Shown piece by piece: positions 9,247-19,350 of a stretch of DNA of 64,000 nt. The stretch is from Candidatus Defluviibacillus avedoerensis. Lineage in GTDB: Bacteria; Pseudomonadota; Gammaproteobacteria; Burkholderiales; Burkholderiaceae_C. Positions within the stretch are counted from its first letter, which is position 1. The number at the start of each line of letters is the position of its first letter. Location: positions 1 to 64,000 of the forward strand of contig JADJBS010000005.1 of the NCBI GenBank assembly GCA_016703665.1. Direction: 5' to 3'. The translations under genes were made by a program, and so were the position numbers. Below the pieces are notes generated by a model, which was given only the letters and a program-made list of their open reading frames with translations, was not told the origin of the DNA and ran no database searches.

Positions 9247-10033
9247 CAATGTACCGGGAGTTATGGCGCTATCGTGGGTTCATTCTGGGAAGTGTGCAAA
9301 GGGAGTTTTCCCGACGTTATAGCCACTCATTGCTGGGGCCTCTGTGGGTGTTTATCCATCCCGCAGTCACCATCGCGGTGTATACGGTGGTGTTTTCGCA
9401 AATTCTGGCTGCGCGTTTGCCGGGGACAAATTCAACCTTGGACTACGGCGTATTTTTATGCACCGGTGTTCTAGCTTGGGGTTTATTTGCCGAAATTACC
9501 GCCAAGTCGCAAGGCATGTTTCTTGAACATGCAGCCCTGATCAAGAAGTTGAGTTTTCCTCCCTTGAGCCTGCCGGTGGCGGTGGTGCTGAACGCGCTGA
9601 TCAATTTTTGCATTATTTTTGCCTTGTTTGCGTTGATGCTCCTGGCGCTTGGCAAGTTTCCGGGAGTCACGCTTGTCGCTATGCTGCCAGTGGTCATTGT
9701 TCTGGTGGTCTTGGCAGTGGGTATTGGCCTGATGATGGGTGTATTGAATGTATTTTTCGTGATGCGGGCCAGTTCTATACCGTGTGGCTGCAATTCTGGT
9801 TTTGGCTGACGCCGGTGGTGTATCCATGGGATGCGCTGTCGCCAGTGGCACAGGGTTTGATGCGTGCGAACCCCATGGCACCGATTCTCTTGTCTGCGCA
9901 GAGCGTGGTATTGCACAGGCAGTGGCCACAGTGGGGCGCAATGGTGTATCCATTGGGGTTGGGTCTTGCGTTTTGCGTCGGTGGTCTTTACCTTTTTCAT
10001 GTGCGGCGCAGCGACATGCTGGATGAACTTTGA
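9243..10033 (+). CDS. wzm: Polysaccharide ABC exporter permease (Wzm-like, ABC-2 family), one frameshift
   Basis: The membrane subunit of an ABC-2 exporter for O-antigen or capsule. It begins with the family's amphipathic YRGFILGSVQREF and has about six hydrophobic segments, with SLLGPLWVFIHPAVTIAVY and FWLTPVVYPWDALS as typical marks. The GTG start at 9243 overlaps gmd. The frame breaks near 9755: five Ts are present where six give NVFFRDAGQFYTVWLQFWFW, restoring the family sequence. About 264 codons, normal for Wzm. It pairs with the ATPase that overlaps its stop codon. Confidence 0.85.
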
Positions 10034-11267
10034 TGGGGTCTATTGTGGTATCAGGCCTGGGCAAGGCCTTTAAGCAGTATGACAACCGCTGGCAGCGGCT
10101 TGCCGAATGGATCGTGCCAGGTGGCCGGGTGCGCCATGAGTTGAAGTGGGTGCTCAGAGGCATTGATTTCAGGCTTGAACCTGGCGAGGCAGTTGGCATC
10201 ATTGGATTGAATGGCGCCGGCAAGAGCACTTTGCTCAAGATGATTTCGGGCACCATGTTGCCGACGGAAGGTGCAGTTGAGATCAATGGGCGCGTAGCTG
10301 CGCTGCTTGAGCTAGGGTTGGGTTTTCATCCGGACTTTACAGGACGTCAAAATGTGATGATGGCAGGTCAGTTGATGGGCTATCACACTGCAGATTTGCT
10401 TGCACAAATGCAAGCAATTGAGGCATTTGCCGAACTGGATGGTTATCTGGACCAGCCGGTTCGCGTCTACAGCAGCGGTATGCAAATGCGGCTTGCCTTC
10501 AGCGTTGCAACCTGTGTGAGACCTGATGTGTTGGTGGTGGACGAGGCATTGTCGGTGGGGGATGCTTATTTTCAGCAAAGAGTTTTGAGCGTATCCGGGA
10601 ATTCCAGCGCCTGGGCACCACCCTTTTGTTGGTGAGCCACGACAAGCAGGCCATTCAATCCATCTGCTCAAGGGCTATTCTGCTCGGGCGGGGGACTGTA
10701 TTGATGGAGGGTGAGCCAGAGGCGGTGATGGATTATTACAACGCGATGTTGGCCCAGCATCAAGAGCAGAAGGTCAAACAAACCCGACTGGATTCGGGAC
10801 AACTGCAAATCGAATCCGGTACGGGTGAAGCGCAGGTTTGCGAGGTTGGTATGTTTGGCGCAGATGGTGTCGAACGAAACGTGTTCTATATCGGCCAGAC
10901 ACTGGTGATAAAGGTTCAGGTTGCTATCAATCAAGCGATTGACAGCCTGGTGTTGGGTTATGGTATCAAGGACCGTTTGGGTCAGGTGATGTTTGGAACA
11001 AACACCTTTCACACCGGGCAAACACTTTCAGATTTGAAGGTGGGTGAGCGGTATCTTTATTCGATTGCCTTTCCGGTGGTTTTGGGTGTTGGAAGCTATT
11101 CTGTGAATGTGGCGCTGGTCCGCAATGCTTCCCACGTAGAGAATAACTACCATTGGGTGGAGCGTGCCGTGATGTTTGAGGTGCTGAACAAAGACAAGCC
11201 CTATTTCCAGGGGAGTCAATGGCAGGACGCGGTTTTTGAAGTCTGCAGAATTCACGTACAGAGATGA
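10033..11267 (+). CDS. wzt: Polysaccharide ABC exporter ATP-binding protein (Wzt-like) with C-terminal carbohydrate-binding domain, one frameshift
   Basis: The ATPase that powers Wzm. Walker A GLNGAGKST (about residues 58-66), signature YSSGMQMRL and Walker B DVLVVDEAL are all present. After residue about 250 comes a Wzt C-terminal domain (from the QIESGTGEAQ region to the end), known in this family to bind the terminally modified O-antigen before export. One frameshift near 10575: three As in CAGCAAAGAG where four would give QQKSFERIREFQRLG. ATG 10033 overlaps the wzm stop, and the stop overlaps the next gene's ATGA. A cap-recognising Wzt fits with the methyltransferases in the locus serving as chain terminators. 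Confidence 0.85.
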
Positions 11268-12335
11268 TCGTTTCATTCGCCCAGAATTTCGAGGACGTCA
11301 TGCTTTGGCGCGCGTTGAAGCATGTCGATGGAGGGTTCTACATTGATGTGGGTGCAAACGACCCTTCTATCGATTCTGTCACCCGCTTGTTTTACGACCG
11401 TGGATGGCGGGGATCAACATTGAGCCGCTCAAACATCACTGGTTGGAACTTGAACGCGCAAGAACCCAGGATCTGAATCTGCAATGTGCGGCTGGTCCAT
11501 CGGAGGGGGTTATTGAATTGTGGGAGTGCGGCGTCAGGGGATGGGCAACCGCCGACAGTCAGGCGGTTCAGGCGCATCAAGCGCGAGGCAGAACGGGCCA
11601 ATACATGCGTGTACCGATGTCAACGCTGGCATTGATCTGCAAAACGCATGCGCCAGAAGATATTCACTTTTTAAAGGTGGATGTTGAAGGGTTTGAGTGT
11701 GCGGTGCTTCAAGGAATGGATTTTGTTGCCTACCGCCCGTGGATCGTGTTGGTGGAAGCAACCCGACCGAATACCACGATTGAGGTGTATCAGGCGTGGG
11801 AAGGGATTCTGACTGAGGCGGGTTATGTCCATGTGTATGCGGATGGTTTGAACCGGTTTTATTGCCTGCGAGCGCGAAACCTTGCTTGGCGCGTTCAAGT
11901 ATCCGCCCAATTTTTTGACGGGTTTGTCACGTCTTCTCAGCTGGATGCTCAGACGCGAGCGGAGTTTGCTCAAGGGTGCATTGATCAGGCATTGGCAAGG
12001 GCCACTCAGGCCGAGGCGCAGGTTGCTGCACTGCTGGGCAGCACATCATGGCGTGTGACGGCACCGTTGCGCCGGGCATGAAGGTTAGAGAACTGTTCAG
12101 TCGGCGGATGGTTTTTGGTCCCGTCACCGCGGCTAAGAATCAGATCCGGCGGGTTTTGCACAGTTCAAATTTGCGGGCGATGGTATTGCCTGCTCTTGAT
12201 AGATTTCCACGACTAAAGGCTCGGGTAAAGGCACTGCGCGACGGTACCACGAACAGCCCTGTCGATGAGCTGGCTCATCTTCCCCTGCGGGTTCGCAAGG
12301 CTTATGCAGAGTTGTGCAGTTTGGCCAGTCATGGA
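11264..12335 (+). CDS. FkbM-family methyltransferase, frameshifted
   Basis: A SAM-dependent methyltransferase of the FkbM type. Visible are MIVSFAQNFEDVMLWRAL, FYIDVGANDPSIDSVTRLFY, INIEPL, and FLKVDVEGFECAVLQG. A frameshift at about 11407-11412 (four Gs, five expected) separates DRGWRG from INIEPL. A stop at 12079-12081 follows STSWRVTAPLRRA. Related proteins usually continue past this SWRxTAPLR motif with a helical tail ending in a (L)PxRxRxIYAxL pattern. That tail is present in another frame (LPLRVRKAYAEL, about 12280-12315). I therefore extend the gene to about 12335, although the exact end is uncertain. If the stop is real the protein ends at 12081. Likely role: methylation of a sugar hydroxyl, possibly as chain terminator. 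Confidence 0.7.
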
Positions 12336-14854
12336 CAATGCCAGAACGGTAGTCCTGCCGACTCCTCGCAAAGACGCTTTGGAAGCTGGCCTACGTTTCC
12401 CCCTTGCCGCCTCAGCGTTCAGGTATTGCTGACTACAGTGCCGAGTTGATATCGGCGCTTTCAACGCATTACAAGGTGGACGTGATTGTTGATGATCTTC
12501 AGCGTTCAGACCTTCAAATTCCCGCATCGTGTGAATACCGTTCAGTGACGGATTTTTTGGAACATTCCCAGGTGTATGACCGGGTTTTGTATCACTTCGG
12601 AAACTCAGCACTTCACAGCGGCATGTTTCAAATGCTCGACAAGGTGCCCGGTGTCGTTGTTCTGCACGATTTTTACCTGGGGGGAGTGCTTGAATCGATG
12701 GAGCAGGCAAAAGCGCCGGCCTTTGCGCTGCTGCATGCCATTTATGCATCTCATGGTTACAGAGCGTTGATTGAATGTGCAGGTGCGACAGGCAAGGCTG
12801 GGTGGGTTGCAAATACCCTGCGAATCTTCCGGTAATGCAAGGTGCTCTGAGTGTTGTGGTTCATTCAGAGCATTCCAGAAATCTGGCTGATCAGTGGTAT
12901 GGCGAGGGTACTTCCGTTGCATGGTCTGTCATCCCGGTTTTGCGTGCGCCGCCTGCTGTTGAGCGCAGCGACGCGCGTCAAATCCTGGGTTTGTCAGCGG
13001 ATGATTTCGTGGTCTGCAGCTTTGGATTGATGGCACCTCGAAACTGAACCACCGTTTGCTGGACAGTTGGTTAATGTCGCCATTGGCAAGCAATGAGAAA
13101 TGTTCTCTCATTTTGTCGGAGAAGAGAATGCAGGCGAATATGGGCGCCAAGTCAGGCGAGTCATTGAGAGTTGCGGCGTTTCTGCTCGGATCCGCATTCT
13201 CGGATGGACAGACATGGCCCTTTTCTCACGCTACCTGGCAGCAGCTGACGTCGCCGTTCAGCTGAGATCTCAATCGCGTGGAGAGTCTTCGGCGGCTGTC
13301 CTGGATTGCATGAACCATGGCCTTGCAACCATCGTGAATGCCCACGGATCCCTGGCTGAGTTACCTTCTGAAGCGGTGATGCTGCTGCCCGACCTGTTTG
13401 ACAACTCGCAACTCTCAGATGCACTGGAGTATCTCTGGCGAAATGGGGTGGACCGCCAAGCACTTGGCATACGTGCCTGACGCCATGTTCAAGAGGTTCA
13501 TTCGCCACAGAAGTGTGCGGTCGAGTATGTGCAGGCGCTGGATGCAGCTTATAGCAGCCTGGCGTTGGAGCGCCAGGGCAGGTTAGACCGCCTTAGTAAG
13601 GTAGATGGCACGCCCACGAGTTTGGTAGAACTGGCAAAGGCAGTCGTTCGTGCGCAGCCCAGTCTATTTAGACAGAAACAGTGGTTAATCGATGTGTCCG
13701 GGACCTGTCGAAGCGATCCAAAGACAGGCATTCAACGTGTGGTGCGGGCCTTAGTATGGGAGTTGATTCGCAACCCACCGTCGGGCAGTCGAGCCGAGCC
13801 AGTGTATTTGAGCGACAAAGGTGGGCGCTGGCATTACCGCTATGCCCGAGCATGGACGCTGGAGTCTTTGGGCTATTCCAAAGATGCATTGGTTGACTCG
13901 CCAGCTGAGTTTGGCCAGGGCGATGTGCTCTTGATTGCCGACTTTATTTCAGAGTTGGCTTCGCGCGCGCTCGATTCCGGGGTTTACGAGGATGCGAAGC
14001 TTGGCGGAGCGAGCATTCATTTTCTTGTCTACGACCTTCTGCCGCTTTCAATGCCCCATTGTTTTCCGCCAAATCAGTTTGGCTACACGCAATGGCTCGA
14101 CTCACTATCTCGTGGCTGATGGGGCTCTCTGTATCTCGAGTCAGTCGCCAATGATCTGCTTGAATGGATGGTTCATTCTGGCCCGGTGCGTTCAAAACCC
14201 TTGGTGGTGGATTGGTTTCACAGGGGCCAACATTCTTGAAACTATTCCCACACGCGGACTTCATCCCGATGCCAGCCGGGATTTGACGAACATTGCTGAC
14301 CGCCCCAGCTTTTTGATGGTCGGTACGCTTGAGCCACGCAAAGGTTACCTGCAAGCACTGGACGCCTTTACGTTGCTTTGGGATTCAGGCGTTGACATCA
14401 ACCTTGTGATCGTTGGTCGGGAGGGCTGGACTGACCTGCCCGACAGGATGCGCCGCACCATTCAGAGATCATGAAGCGCCTGCGTGGTCATCCTGAACTT
14501 GGGAGGCGGCTGATTTGGCTTGACAGTATCAGCGACGAATTCCTTGACTTGGTCTATGCAGGCTGCCAATGCCTGATCGCTGCGTCAGAAGGGGAGGGCT
14601 TTGGTTTGCCTTTGATTGAGGCGGCTCAACACGGCATTCCGATCATCGCCAGGGATATCCCAGTATTTCGGGGAAGTTGCTGCAGACAATGTTTTCTTTT
14701 TGAAGCCTCTGAGCCTGCACAGATGGCCGATGCCGTCAAGGAATGGATCGGATTGAACGCGCGTAATCTGGCGCCTCAGTCGTCGGGAATGTCGTGGCTA
14801 ACCTGGGAAGAGAGCGCATTTATGCTGGTGCAAAAAGTTGAACATTTCCAATGA
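12331..14854 (+). pseudogene. Double-domain GT4 glycosyltransferase, multiply frameshifted
   Basis: A large enzyme with two GT-B modules, roughly 840 codons when restored. Module 1 starts with YVSPLPPQRSGIADYSAEL and includes VVVLHDFYLGG and VVVHSEHSRNLADQWYG. It also has AAADVAVQLRSQSRGESSAA and LDCMNHGLATIVNAHG on the donor side. Module 2 begins near 13680 with the marker VSGTCRSDPKTGIQRVVRAL, then FLMVGTLEPRKGY and EGEGFGLPLIEAAQHGIPII. Frame changes are needed near 12395, 12830, 13045-13095, 13480, 14110, 14140-14160, 14470 and 14670-14700. Such two-domain enzymes often add two different linkages of a repeat unit. The stop overlaps the next ATG (ATGA). I chose ATG 12331; an earlier start in the FkbM tail cannot be excluded. 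Confidence 0.65.
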
Positions 14855-16018
14855 CGACCAATGATACGGACAGGCCGATGCGAGTGGCACTCAATGCGAC
14901 GGCATTGCTGAGCCCGCTGACGGGTATTGGACAATACAGTTTTCAACTGGCACGCGAGCTTTTGACTCGGGATGAGTGCACTTTGGATCTGTTCTACGGC
15001 TCGTACTGGGATCGGCGTTTGTATGCAACACCGTCTAAGACTTTAGCTTCAGCCTTGCCCTGGATCAGAAATAGGGTGCCGAAGTCATATCAAATCCGGC
15101 GATGGATTCAGAACCGTCAGTTTTATCGGCACACGGTTGACCGGGGCGCACAGAAGTTTGATATTTACCACGAACCGAACTATCTCCCGTTAAGGTTTTG
15201 ACGGTCCAACCGTGATTACAGTCCATGATCTGTCCTGGATCAGGCACCCAGAGACTCATCCGAAGGTTCGCGTGGACGCCATGAACCGTTACTTTGAGCC
15301 CGGACTTCGGCGCGCAAATTCCATCATCACCGATTCGTCATTTGTAAAGGGTGAGGTCATGGACGTCTTCGGTATACCTAGCGAGAAGATTTTCGTTGTT
15401 CCTTTGGGGGTAGAAGCGCATTTTCGGCCGCTGAATGGCGTCCAGACGCGCGTTGTGCTGGAGCGGCACCAACTGAAGCATGGTCAGTATTTCTTGGCTG
15501 TTGGCACGCTTGAGCCCCGGAAGAACCTTTCCATTGTATTAAGGGCCTACGTGCAGCTGCCGCACCAAACACGCCAGCGATATCCACTTGTTCTGATTGG
15601 AATGAAAGGCTGGCGGACATCTGCACTTGAGGCCGAGATTTCACCGCTGGTTGCATCGGGACAGGTTCGTCAGCTTGGGTACACCCCTCGCGAAGAGTTG
15701 CATACATTGATAGCAGGGGCAAGGGCGCTGGTGTATCCGTCGATTTATGAGGGATTTGGTTTACCTCCGCTGGAGGCCATGGCATGCGGTATTCCTGTGA
15801 TCTGCGCCAACTCTTCCTCACTGCCTGAGGTCGGGGAAGCGGGTGTGTTAATCGATCCCTACGATGAAGGATCAGTGATCGCTGCTCTCTGCAAAATGGC
15901 AGACGATGATCCGTGGCAAATGGCTCTATCCTCAATGTCCCGGCAGCAGTCAATGGGCTTCAATTGGGCAAAGTGTGCTCAAGATACCCTGTCTGTGTAT
16001 AGATCTGTCCTAAAGTGA
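14851..16018 (+). CDS. GT4-family glycosyltransferase (mannosyltransferase-like), one frameshift
   Basis: A GT-B glycosyltransferase of about 389 codons. The N-terminal half has RVALNATALLSPLTGIGQYS and FDIYHEPNYLP. The C-terminal half has ITVHDLSWIRHPETHP, YFLAVGTLEPRKNL, the EGFGLPPLEAMACGIPVI donor motif (E-x7-E) and SSSLPEVGEAG. The only break is at 15197-15200, where four Ts follow AGG; three would read LRFDGPTVITVHDLS. It overlaps the previous gene by 4 bases and belongs to the same transcript. The TLEPRKNL pattern resembles WbdB/WbpY-like mannosyl- or rhamnosyltransferases, but the sugar cannot be assigned. Confidence 0.82.
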
Positions 16019-16022
16019 ATGA

Positions 16023-17185
16023 ATGAGTATCGTCCCATTGAGAGTCCTTCACTTTTACAAATCGGCGTTTCCCTACGCAATGGGTGGTGTGGAGCAAGTT
16101 ATCCATCAACTGGCACGTGGCGCCAGTGCTTATGGGGTCAGCAGTGATGTCTTGTCATTGGATCCGCGCAGGGGGGGGGCAACTGTTTCGATGGATGGCT
16201 ACAACGTTCACCGGGTTAAGCGCAATTTTGAAATAGCTTCTACGGGCTTTTCTATCGCTGCTTTCAAGCGGTTTTCAGAGCTATCTGCCAGTGCTGACCT
16301 TATCCACTACCACTATCCTTGGCCCTTCATGGATTTGGTGCATTTGCAATGCTTCGCAACAAGCCGACTTTGGTGACTTACCATTCCGACATCATCCGTC
16401 AGCGTGCATTACTCAAATTCTATGCACCATTGCAGAAGAAGTTTTTGAACAGTGTGGACAAAATTGTTGCGACTTCATCCAACTACTTGGCCAGCAGTCA
16501 AGTCCTGGAACAGTTTCCTGACAAGGTCGAGGTGATTCCAATCGGTTTGGACAAGTCGACATACCCACAGCCCTCTGACTTTCTCCTCCAAAAATGGCGG
16601 GAAATGTTTGGTACGCAGTTTTTTCTTTTTGTGGGCGTATTTCGGTATTACAAAGGGCTCCACATACTGCTTGACGCTGCCAAAGACATCAATTGCCCCA
16701 TTGTATTGATTGGCACTGGCCCGACAGAACGTGATTTGAAAAAGCAGGCAGCAGACCTTGGTCTGACCAATGTCCATTTCCTTGGACAGTTGCCGGACGA
16801 AGACAAAGCGGCTCTCTTGACGCTCTGTCTTGGAGTTGTGTTTCCTTCACACTTGCGTTCTGAAGCATTCGGTATCTCGCTGCTTGAAGGCGCGATGTTT
16901 GGTAAGCCCATGATTTCGAGCGAAATTGGAACAGGGACTTCTTATATCAACATCGCTGGGTTGACTGGCGTAGTGGTTAGTCCCAGTGACGCAAAAGCAC
17001 TGGGTGCCGCCATGCGTCAACTGCTCGAAAACAAATCGCAAGCAGACGAAATGGGTCGCCAAGCGAAGCATCGATATGAGTCACACTTCACTTCCGAACG
17101 TATGGTGGAGTCTTATGTCTCTTTGTATCAAGAATTGACTGCCACCTCGCGCAAGAGGCAGGCTGCACGCATCAGGACTTCTTAA
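16023..17185 (+). CDS. GT4-family glycosyltransferase, one frameshift
   Basis: The last plus-strand gene of the polysaccharide locus. The acceptor half begins RVLHFYKSAFPYAMGGVEQV, the classic G-G-x-E/Q pattern of GT4 enzymes, and has DLIHYHYPWPFMDL. The donor half has VTYHSDIIRQRALLKFY, FLFVGVFRYYKGLHILLDA, VFPSHLRSEAFGISLLEGAMFGKP and SSEIGTGTSY. A break at 16348-16349 has two As where three give HLQMLRNKPTLVTYHSD. About 388 codons, normal size. It ends 14 bases into a convergent unknown gene. Confidence 0.82.
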
Positions 17186-18109
17186 CGGTTGCGGGCTTCT
17201 TCTTTGGTTTTGCGCTCTCTTTGCTCACTGCGGAAGTTGGAACTGCGGGAGTTTTTTTCTGTGCAACTGTAGGCTTCGTCTTGGAAGGGGCCTTGAAAAC
17301 CTTGGTGCGCGCCGAATCGCTCCAGGGATTGACTTTAGCGTTCTTGGGGTTTGTCGTTGGCACGACGATAAGGCTCAATGCGGTCAGGTGTTCCGAACCA
17401 CTGGGGCCACTCAGTCCAATACCTGCGACGATGGGGGTTACAAACCCTCCAGAGAAGTGTGCGAATCCTTGTAACTCGTGCTGGTTAGATTTAGGCCCCG
17501 TCAAACCAAATGTGGCTTCAGTGATTCTGCGCGCCATGTTACGGGTTCCGCAATATTGACCCAGTGTCATCATGGGTGTGGTTTCACCGCCTTCAATGGT
17601 TACGCCGTAGACCACATCCAACCCCTCAGGTTTGTCTGGCCACATGAGTTGAAAACCCTCCAGGCGAGAGTGACTACCAAGTTGACCGATGGTTTCCCCT
17701 GCACCAGCAACAGCATCCCCTATAGCTTGAATATGTCCAATGATTGGAGAGGCCGCGTTCGCTGATCTCGATAATCTTGGATGAAGGCAGTGAGTCCTGC
17801 TGGACTAAAGGGAGTTATCGGTTCTGGGTCGAGCCCAATCTGATCAATTCGCAATGTCGGCGCGGGCCCTCCAACTGGACTGACAAACGCGGTTACAAGC
17901 AGCTCTATCGGACCGCCAAAAACTCGCATCACAATACAGTCAGAACCGTCACGGAGCAATGTCCCTTGGGTACGCGGTGTCGAAAGAATTTCATGCTTTC
18001 CAGGCCCCGAAGGCCCTCTTGTGACAGACAGTGCGCAGGCGGACCCACCTGGATGACGAATGATGTATATGCCAGGCTGTAGCGTGACCAGCGAGTTCTT
18101 GAGTTCCAC
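17172..18109 (-). CDS. Unrecognised protein with lysine/proline-rich C-terminal tail, one frameshift
   Basis: About 312 codons and no family that I can name with confidence. The chosen start is GTG 18109, preceded by AAAGGA at good spacing (FSVELKNSLVTLQPG). A first module of about 90 residues (LQPGIYIIRHPGGSACAL to PTLRIDQIGL) is followed by a second (IGHIQAIGDAV, LEGFQLMWPDKPEGLDVVYG, GLSGPSGSEHLTALSLIV). It then ends in a low-complexity basic tail of K, P, A and T (about 17172-17330). One frameshift lies near 17750-17765. There is no signal peptide or membrane segment. It is convergent with the last glycosyltransferase. The basic tail could bind an anionic polymer such as a sulfated glycan or DNA; this is speculation. 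Confidence 0.5.
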
Positions 18110-18202
18110 CGAGAATCCTTTCAGCAAATACCAATTGCAGCATCCATAGTTTATCTGCATCTAAGAAAGACCTACCCCACATATTGGGTATGGGTGCCAT
18201 GG

Positions 18203-19285
18203 TCAATTCAGCAGCGCGGCAATCGCCTTGCCCATCTCGGTCGTGTTCGCCGTGCCACCCAGATCCGCCGTGCGCGGCCCACTGACCAGCACCTTTTCAA
18301 TGGCGGTTACGATGGCATCGTGCGCCCCGCGGCCATTGCCTGTGCCCTTGGTCAGAAAGTCCAGCAGCAACGCCCCCGACCAGACCATGGCCACCGGGTT
18401 GGCGATGTTCTTGCCGTAAATATCGGGGGCTGACCCGTGCACAGGCTCAAACAGGCTGGGGAAGTTGCCTTCAGGGTTCAGGTTGGCCGACGGTGCCAGG
18501 CCAATCGTGCCTGTGCAAGCTGGGCCCAGGTCAGACAGGATGTCGCCAAACAAATTGGAGGCCACCACCACGTCAAAGCGGTTGGGTTGCAGCACAAAGC
18601 GGGCAGACAAAATGTCGATGTGCTGTTTGTCGACCGTGATGCCGGGGTAGTCTTTGGCCACCGCGTCCGCACGGCCATCCCACCAAGGCATGCTGATCGC
18701 TATGCCGTTGGACTTGGTGGCGACGGTCAAATGCTTGCGGGGGCGGCTCTTGGCCAGCTCAAAGGCAAACTTCAGGACCCGGTCGGTGCCATGGCGTGAC
18801 ATCACTGTTTCTTGAATGACGATCTCGCGCTCGGTGCCCGCGTACATGATGCCGCCCAGGTTGGTGTATTCGCCCTCGGTGTTCTCGCGCACCACAAAGA
18901 AGTCGATGTCGCCGGCTTTGCGGCCAGCCAAGGGGCAGGGTACGCCGTCGAACAGGCGCACTGGGCGCAGGTTGATGTACTGGTCAAATTCGCGGCGGAA
19001 CTTCAGCAGCGATCCCCAAAGCGACACATGGTCTGGCACTGTGGCGGGCCAACCCACGGCACCAAAGTAGATCGCGTCCATGGGTTGCAGCAGCTCCTTC
19101 CAGTTGTCAGGCATCATCTGGCCAGTCTTGGCAAAGTAGTCGCAGTGTGCCCAGTCAAAGGTATGGAAGGTCAGCGGGATGTCAAAGCGCTTGGCGGCGG
19201 CTTCGAGCACGCGCAGGCCTTCGGGCATGACTTCGCGGCCAATGCCGTCACCGGCGATCACGGCAATGTTGAATGCTTTTGTCAT
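18203..19285 (-). CDS. Tartrate dehydrogenase / D-malate dehydrogenase family protein
   Basis: A 360-residue member of the isocitrate/isopropylmalate dehydrogenase superfamily, NAD- and divalent-metal-dependent. It has VIAGDGIGREVMPEGLRVLE at the N-terminus, YINLRPVRLFDG, FFVVRENTEGEY, and GSAPDIYGKNIANPVAM at the C-terminus. The GxxAxxWG-like segment PDHVSLWGSLLKFRREFDQY is typical of the TtuC/DmlA branch (tartrate dehydrogenase/decarboxylase, D-malate dehydrogenase) rather than LeuB. It is a single gene, divergent from the FtsX-like permease. It likely serves oxidation of tartrate, D-malate or a related 2-hydroxyacid. Substrate choice between these is not decidable from sequence. Confidence 0.85.
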   Translation of the reverse strand: MTKAFNIAVIAGDGIGREVMPEGLRVLEAAAKRFDIPLTFHTFDWAHCDYFAKTGQMMPDNWKELLQPMDAIYFGAVGWPATVPDHVSLWGSLLKFRREFDQYINLRPVRLFDGVPCPLAGRKAGDIDFFVVRENTEGEYTNLGGIMYAGTEREIVIQETVMSRHGTDRVLKFAFELAKSRPRKHLTVATKSNGIAISMPWWDGRADAVAKDYPGITVDKQHIDILSARFVLQPNRFDVVVASNLFGDILSDLGPACTGTIGLAPSANLNPEGNFPSLFEPVHGSAPDIYGKNIANPVAMVWSGALLLDFLTKGTGNGRGAHDAIVTAIEKVLVSGPRTADLGGTANTTEMGKAIAALLN

Positions 19286-19350
19286 AGAGGTCAGGTGTTG
19301 GGTGAGGTGTTAACGAAAGGGTGGGGGAATAATACGTCCAAAGGAATTTC

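Noticed and set aside
16173..16185. Run of Gs in the last glycosyltransferase as a phase-variation tract
   Set aside because: The reading frame is continuous through it, and the nearby break lies elsewhere, at 16348.
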